This document shows positions 62,098 to 64,000 of a DNA stretch of 64,000 bases, piece after piece. The notes under the pieces are model-generated. The model was not told the DNA's origin. It was given only the letters and a program-made list of their open reading frames with translations, and ran no database searches. This stretch comes from Hydrogenophilales bacterium 16-64-40 (GTDB lineage: Bacteria > Pseudomonadota > Gammaproteobacteria > Burkholderiales > Thiobacillaceae). The stretch spans positions 36,057-100,056 of the forward strand of contig NCGX01000018.1 in NCBI GenBank assembly GCA_002256995.1. Reading direction: 5' to 3'. Each line of letters begins with the position of its first letter. The stretch's first letter is position 1. A program made the translations under genes and the position numbers.

Positions 62098-62732
62098 ATG
62101 CTCAGAACCTCCTTGATGATTGATTCGATGTCGCCCACCGCACTTTTGCCGCGCGCACCCAGACGGTAGACGCTGCCGCCTTCCAGTGCCGCGTTGCGGA
62201 ATGCCGCACGGCGCGCAAGTCCATTGGCCAGCGCCGGCACCTCGAACTCGGCCAGCGCCTGGCGCATCGAGCGCGACAGCGCGTTGCGGCTGTCGAGCTG
62301 GTTGAGCACCATGTAAGCTCGCAGGCTCGGGTTGCCGGATCGCGCCTCCTTTACCATGGTCGCCATGTCGATGCTCGCCCACAGATCGAGCGGCGAAGGC
62401 TGGACCGGAATCAGCACCAGGTCCACCGCCCCCAGCACCTGACCCAGCGTCACCGACTGCAGGTGCGGCGGGCAGTCGACCAGCACGAACCGGCTTGCTG
62501 CGGCAAATTGCGCAATACGCGTCCCGGCCTCGTCGGCAGCCACCTCATGCAGCGGAGGCAGGTCGCTGTCCGCGCCGCCGACACGCGCCCAGTCACGCGC
62601 CGAACCCTGCGGATCCGCATCCAGCAGAACCGTCTTGCCGCGACGCTGGAAGCCCGCTGCAAGGTTGACCGTCAGCGTGGTCTTTCCGGTTCCGCCCTTC
62701 TGGTTCGCCACCGCAATCCGCAAGGCGGTCAT
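62094..62732 (-). CDS. mcdA: ParA-family ATPase McdA, carboxysome positioning
   Basis: 212 residues from ATG 62732. MTALRIAVANQKGGTGKTTLTVNLA is the deviant Walker A of ParA proteins, DADPQGSARDWA and VLVDCPPHLQSVT follow. It forms a nucleoid-bound gradient that positions carboxysomes. Its stop overlaps the mcdB start, and the acRAF gene ends 7 nt upstream. Readings upstream of 62732 run through the acRAF gene and are not used. Confidence 0.93.
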   Translation of the reverse strand: MTALRIAVANQKGGTGKTTLTVNLAAGFQRRGKTVLLDADPQGSARDWARVGGADSDLPPLHEVAADEAGTRIAQFAAASRFVLVDCPPHLQSVTLGQVLGAVDLVLIPVQPSPLDLWASIDMATMVKEARSGNPSLRAYMVLNQLDSRNALSRSMRQALAEFEVPALANGLARRAAFRNAALEGGSVYRLGARGKSAVGDIESIIKEVLSI

Positions 62733-62739
62733 GGCCGCG

Positions 62740-63009
62740 CTACGCTGCCGCAGGCGCCAGCGCGTCGATCTTCTGCGCCAGCGCCACGGCTTCGGGTCCA
62801 AGTTTTTTGCCGTCGGCGTCGATGGTGACGCTGACGTAAGTCTTGCCAAAGCTCAGGTTGGGGTAATAGTTGGCCGCTTCCGAAACCTTGGCGGCTTCGT
62901 CGAGGAAAGATCGGGTTTCGGCATAGGTCGCAAACTCGAATCGCCGGCTCAGCGTAGGCGGCAAATCCTGGCGCCGCCAGAGTGGAATCGGGTTGCCGTC
63001 TTCATGCAT
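62740..63009 (-). CDS. Carboxysomal RuBisCO assembly factor (acRAF, PCD-like)
   Basis: 89 residues of the pterin carbinolamine dehydratase-like fold: RRFEFATYAETRSFLDEAAKVSEAANYYPNLSFGKTYVSVTI. The histidines of true dehydratases are not conserved in the usual arrangement. In alpha-carboxysome operons this protein is a RuBisCO assembly chaperone. It overlaps the bacterioferritin-like gene by 8 nt. Confidence 0.9.
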   Translation of the reverse strand: MHEDGNPIPLWRRQDLPPTLSRRFEFATYAETRSFLDEAAKVSEAANYYPNLSFGKTYVSVTIDADGKKLGPEAVALAQKIDALAPAAA

Positions 63010-63451
63010 AACATTTCTCCTTCGTCGATAGTGAAGCGATCATCTTGTCCAGATCGTCCAGATGATGCATTTCGTCGCGCATGATTTGCGTGAACAGCGC
63101 GTGGTGATCCGAATCACGCACCCTGGTGCAATAAGACGCAGCCTCCTCGTACAGGCGAACCGCCTCGACTTCCAGCACCCGGTCGATCGCGAGCATCTCC
63201 TCTATCGAACGCCCGAGACGTACCGCCGGCAGCTGTGTGGCATGCGGCGTCACGCCGAGTTTGAGCAACGCCTCCATCAGGCTTTCCACATGCCCCAGTT
63301 CCTCGATGACGTCCTGCCGGAAATGGCTGCAGTATTCCGCCATACCCCACAGGCCGCAGAGTTTGGACTGGGCCATGTACTGCTGGACCGCCGCCATTTC
63401 ATGCGTCAACGCCCGGTTGAGATAAGCCATTAATCGTGGATCCCTTGCCAT
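63002..63451 (-). CDS. Carboxysome-operon bacterioferritin-like protein
   Basis: 149 residues. LMAYLNRALTHEMAAVQQYMAQSKLCGLWGMAEYCSHFRQDVIEELGHVESLMEAL carries ferritin-type glutamate and histidine ligands, with RDEMHHLDDLDKMI at the end. It belongs to the ferritin-like group found at the end of cso operons. Iron storage or a redox role is assumed from the family; it has not been shown to be part of the shell. Confidence 0.9.
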   Translation of the reverse strand: MARDPRLMAYLNRALTHEMAAVQQYMAQSKLCGLWGMAEYCSHFRQDVIEELGHVESLMEALLKLGVTPHATQLPAVRLGRSIEEMLAIDRVLEVEAVRLYEEAASYCTRVRDSDHHALFTQIMRDEMHHLDDLDKMIASLSTKEKCYA

Positions 63452-63483
63452 GCCCTTGCTCCTTGAAGCTTGCCTGTCGTCGC

Positions 63484-63855
63484 CTAAAGGGCGACGCAGA
63501 TCACCTCGCCGTCACGTCCGCCACCGCCAGCTTCAGCTTCGGTGGGAAGAATGTTCTCCACCTCGCCATGTACGCGGGCAATGATGTGGGCGGCGACCAG
63601 GCCGTCACCCACACGCTCGCAGGCGTCGGCGCCGGCACGAACCGCCGCGTTCACGGCACCGGTTTCACCGCGGACGAGAACGGTGACATAGCCGCCGCCG
63701 ACGAACTGGCGGCCGATCAGCCGCACTTCCGCCGCCTTGGTCATCGCATCCGCCGCCTCGATCGCGGGAACCAGGCCGCGCGTTTCGATCATGCCGAGCG
63801 CGACCCCAGTGGTCACGCCCGCCACGCTGCCTAGCTGTACCACACCCCTATCCAT
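63484..63855 (-). CDS. csoS1B: Carboxysome shell protein, CsoS1B type
   Basis: 123 residues, a single BMC domain: GVALGMIETRGLVPAIEAADAMTKAAEVRLIGRQFVGGGYVTVLVRGETGAVNAAVRAGADACERVG. The C-terminus is longer than CsoS1A (ending AEAGGGGRDGEVICVAL), the mark of CsoS1B. It forms hexagonal shell tiles whose pores pass bicarbonate and sugars. The next gene encodes an almost identical protein, 12 nt upstream. Confidence 0.95.
   Translation of the reverse strand: MDRGVVQLGSVAGVTTGVALGMIETRGLVPAIEAADAMTKAAEVRLIGRQFVGGGYVTVLVRGETGAVNAAVRAGADACERVGDGLVAAHIIARVHGEVENILPTEAEAGGGGRDGEVICVAL
63551..63657. repeat. Near-identical copy of csoS1 coding segment (partner 63893-63999)
   Basis: About 107 bp of csoS1B are repeated in the neighbouring csoS1 gene with few differences, mostly at third positions. 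The identity at DNA level exceeds what protein conservation needs, suggesting gene conversion between tandem BMC genes. Confidence 0.85.
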
Positions 63856-63867
63856 GGCACACCTCGA

Positions 63868-64000
63868 TCAAGCCGCGATAACCGCGGGCAGGATGTTTTC
63901 GACTTCGCTGTGAACGCGGGCGATGATGTGGGCGGCAACCAGGCCGTCGCCCACACGCTCGCAGGCGTCGGCGCCGGCACGAACCGCCGCGTTCACGGCG
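63868..64000 (-). CDS. csoS1A: Carboxysome shell protein CsoS1A/C type, C-terminal part
   Basis: The last 43 codons (AVNAAVRAGADACERVGDGLVAAHIIARVHSEVENILP then AVIAA-stop) match the BMC fold of CsoS1A or CsoS1C. The N-terminus is beyond the right edge. The DNA repeats 63551-63657 almost exactly, pointing to recent duplication or gene conversion. The carboxysomal cbbLS, csoS2, csoSCA and csoS4 genes should lie further right. Confidence 0.93.
   Translation of the reverse strand, partial: AVNAAVRAGADACERVGDGLVAAHIIARVHSEVENILPAVIAA

Noticed and set aside
1-64000. tRNA, rRNA, CRISPR arrays, transposases or prophage genes
   Set aside because: None was recognised by eye. A covariance-model scan (for example tRNAscan or Infernal) would be decisive for small RNAs.

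Overview
The window is high-GC DNA from a sulfur-oxidising, autotrophic betaproteobacterium, probably a Thiobacillus-like member of the Thiobacillaceae. The evidence is a form I RuBisCO operon with cbbQ/cbbO, the 3' end of an alpha-carboxysome (cso) operon with McdA/McdB, and a gene order (yqgE-ruvX-pyrR-pyrB-pyrX, dut-coaBC/radC-rpmB-rpmG) typical of Beta/Gammaproteobacteria. The family placement is inference from gene content, not from a marker-gene search. I recognised no rRNA, tRNA, CRISPR array, transposase or phage gene.

Layout. 0-5 kb: 5' end of hemC, a secreted thioredoxin-fold protein, a NarL-type regulator with a hybrid kinase, and mpl. 5.0-7.1 kb: an AT-rich membrane-protein gene of unknown function lies between two ~340 bp inverted copies of a structured repeat; a third, partial copy lies at 15.2 kb. 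7.1-15.1 kb: cyanase and a nitrate/cyanate/bicarbonate-type ABC transporter are divergent from a GAF-type sigma-54 activator, which is followed by a four-gene redox operon (OsmC, acyl-CoA dehydrogenase-like flavoprotein, DUF302, rubredoxin). Matching TTGT-type palindromes sit 77-99 bp upstream of -24/-12 promoter candidates on both sides, so the cluster looks like one regulon. 15.5-34 kb: housekeeping genes (RNB nuclease, TonB, fbp, photolyase, pyrimidine genes, lnt, dut, coaBC, radC, L28/L33) and two cyclic-di-GMP proteins. fbp carries a 13 bp tandem duplication that breaks its frame, and pyrB has lost about 82 nt of its core. 34-46 kb: desaturase, FadL and acyl-CoA synthetase, an m5C methyltransferase, PsiE, a TerB-like protein, TerC, HtpX, NhaR-like regulator, PIN and thioredoxin proteins.

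46-64 kb is dominated by inorganic carbon. A SulP permease is followed by a gamma-carbonic-anhydrase-like protein and a second SulP permease. A non-carboxysomal cbbLSQO operon with divergent cbbR comes next. A third SulP with an unusual ~140-residue insert lies just downstream of the carboxysome tail (csoS1, csoS1B, bacterioferritin-like, acRAF, mcdA, mcdB). The carboxysome shell, CO2 fixation, RuBisCO activation (CbbQO) and up to three candidate bicarbonate transporters thus lie within 18 kb.

Main cautions: the fbp and pyrB lesions and the missing cbbO start codon may be true mutations or assembly errors. All family assignments come from reading motifs, without database searches.
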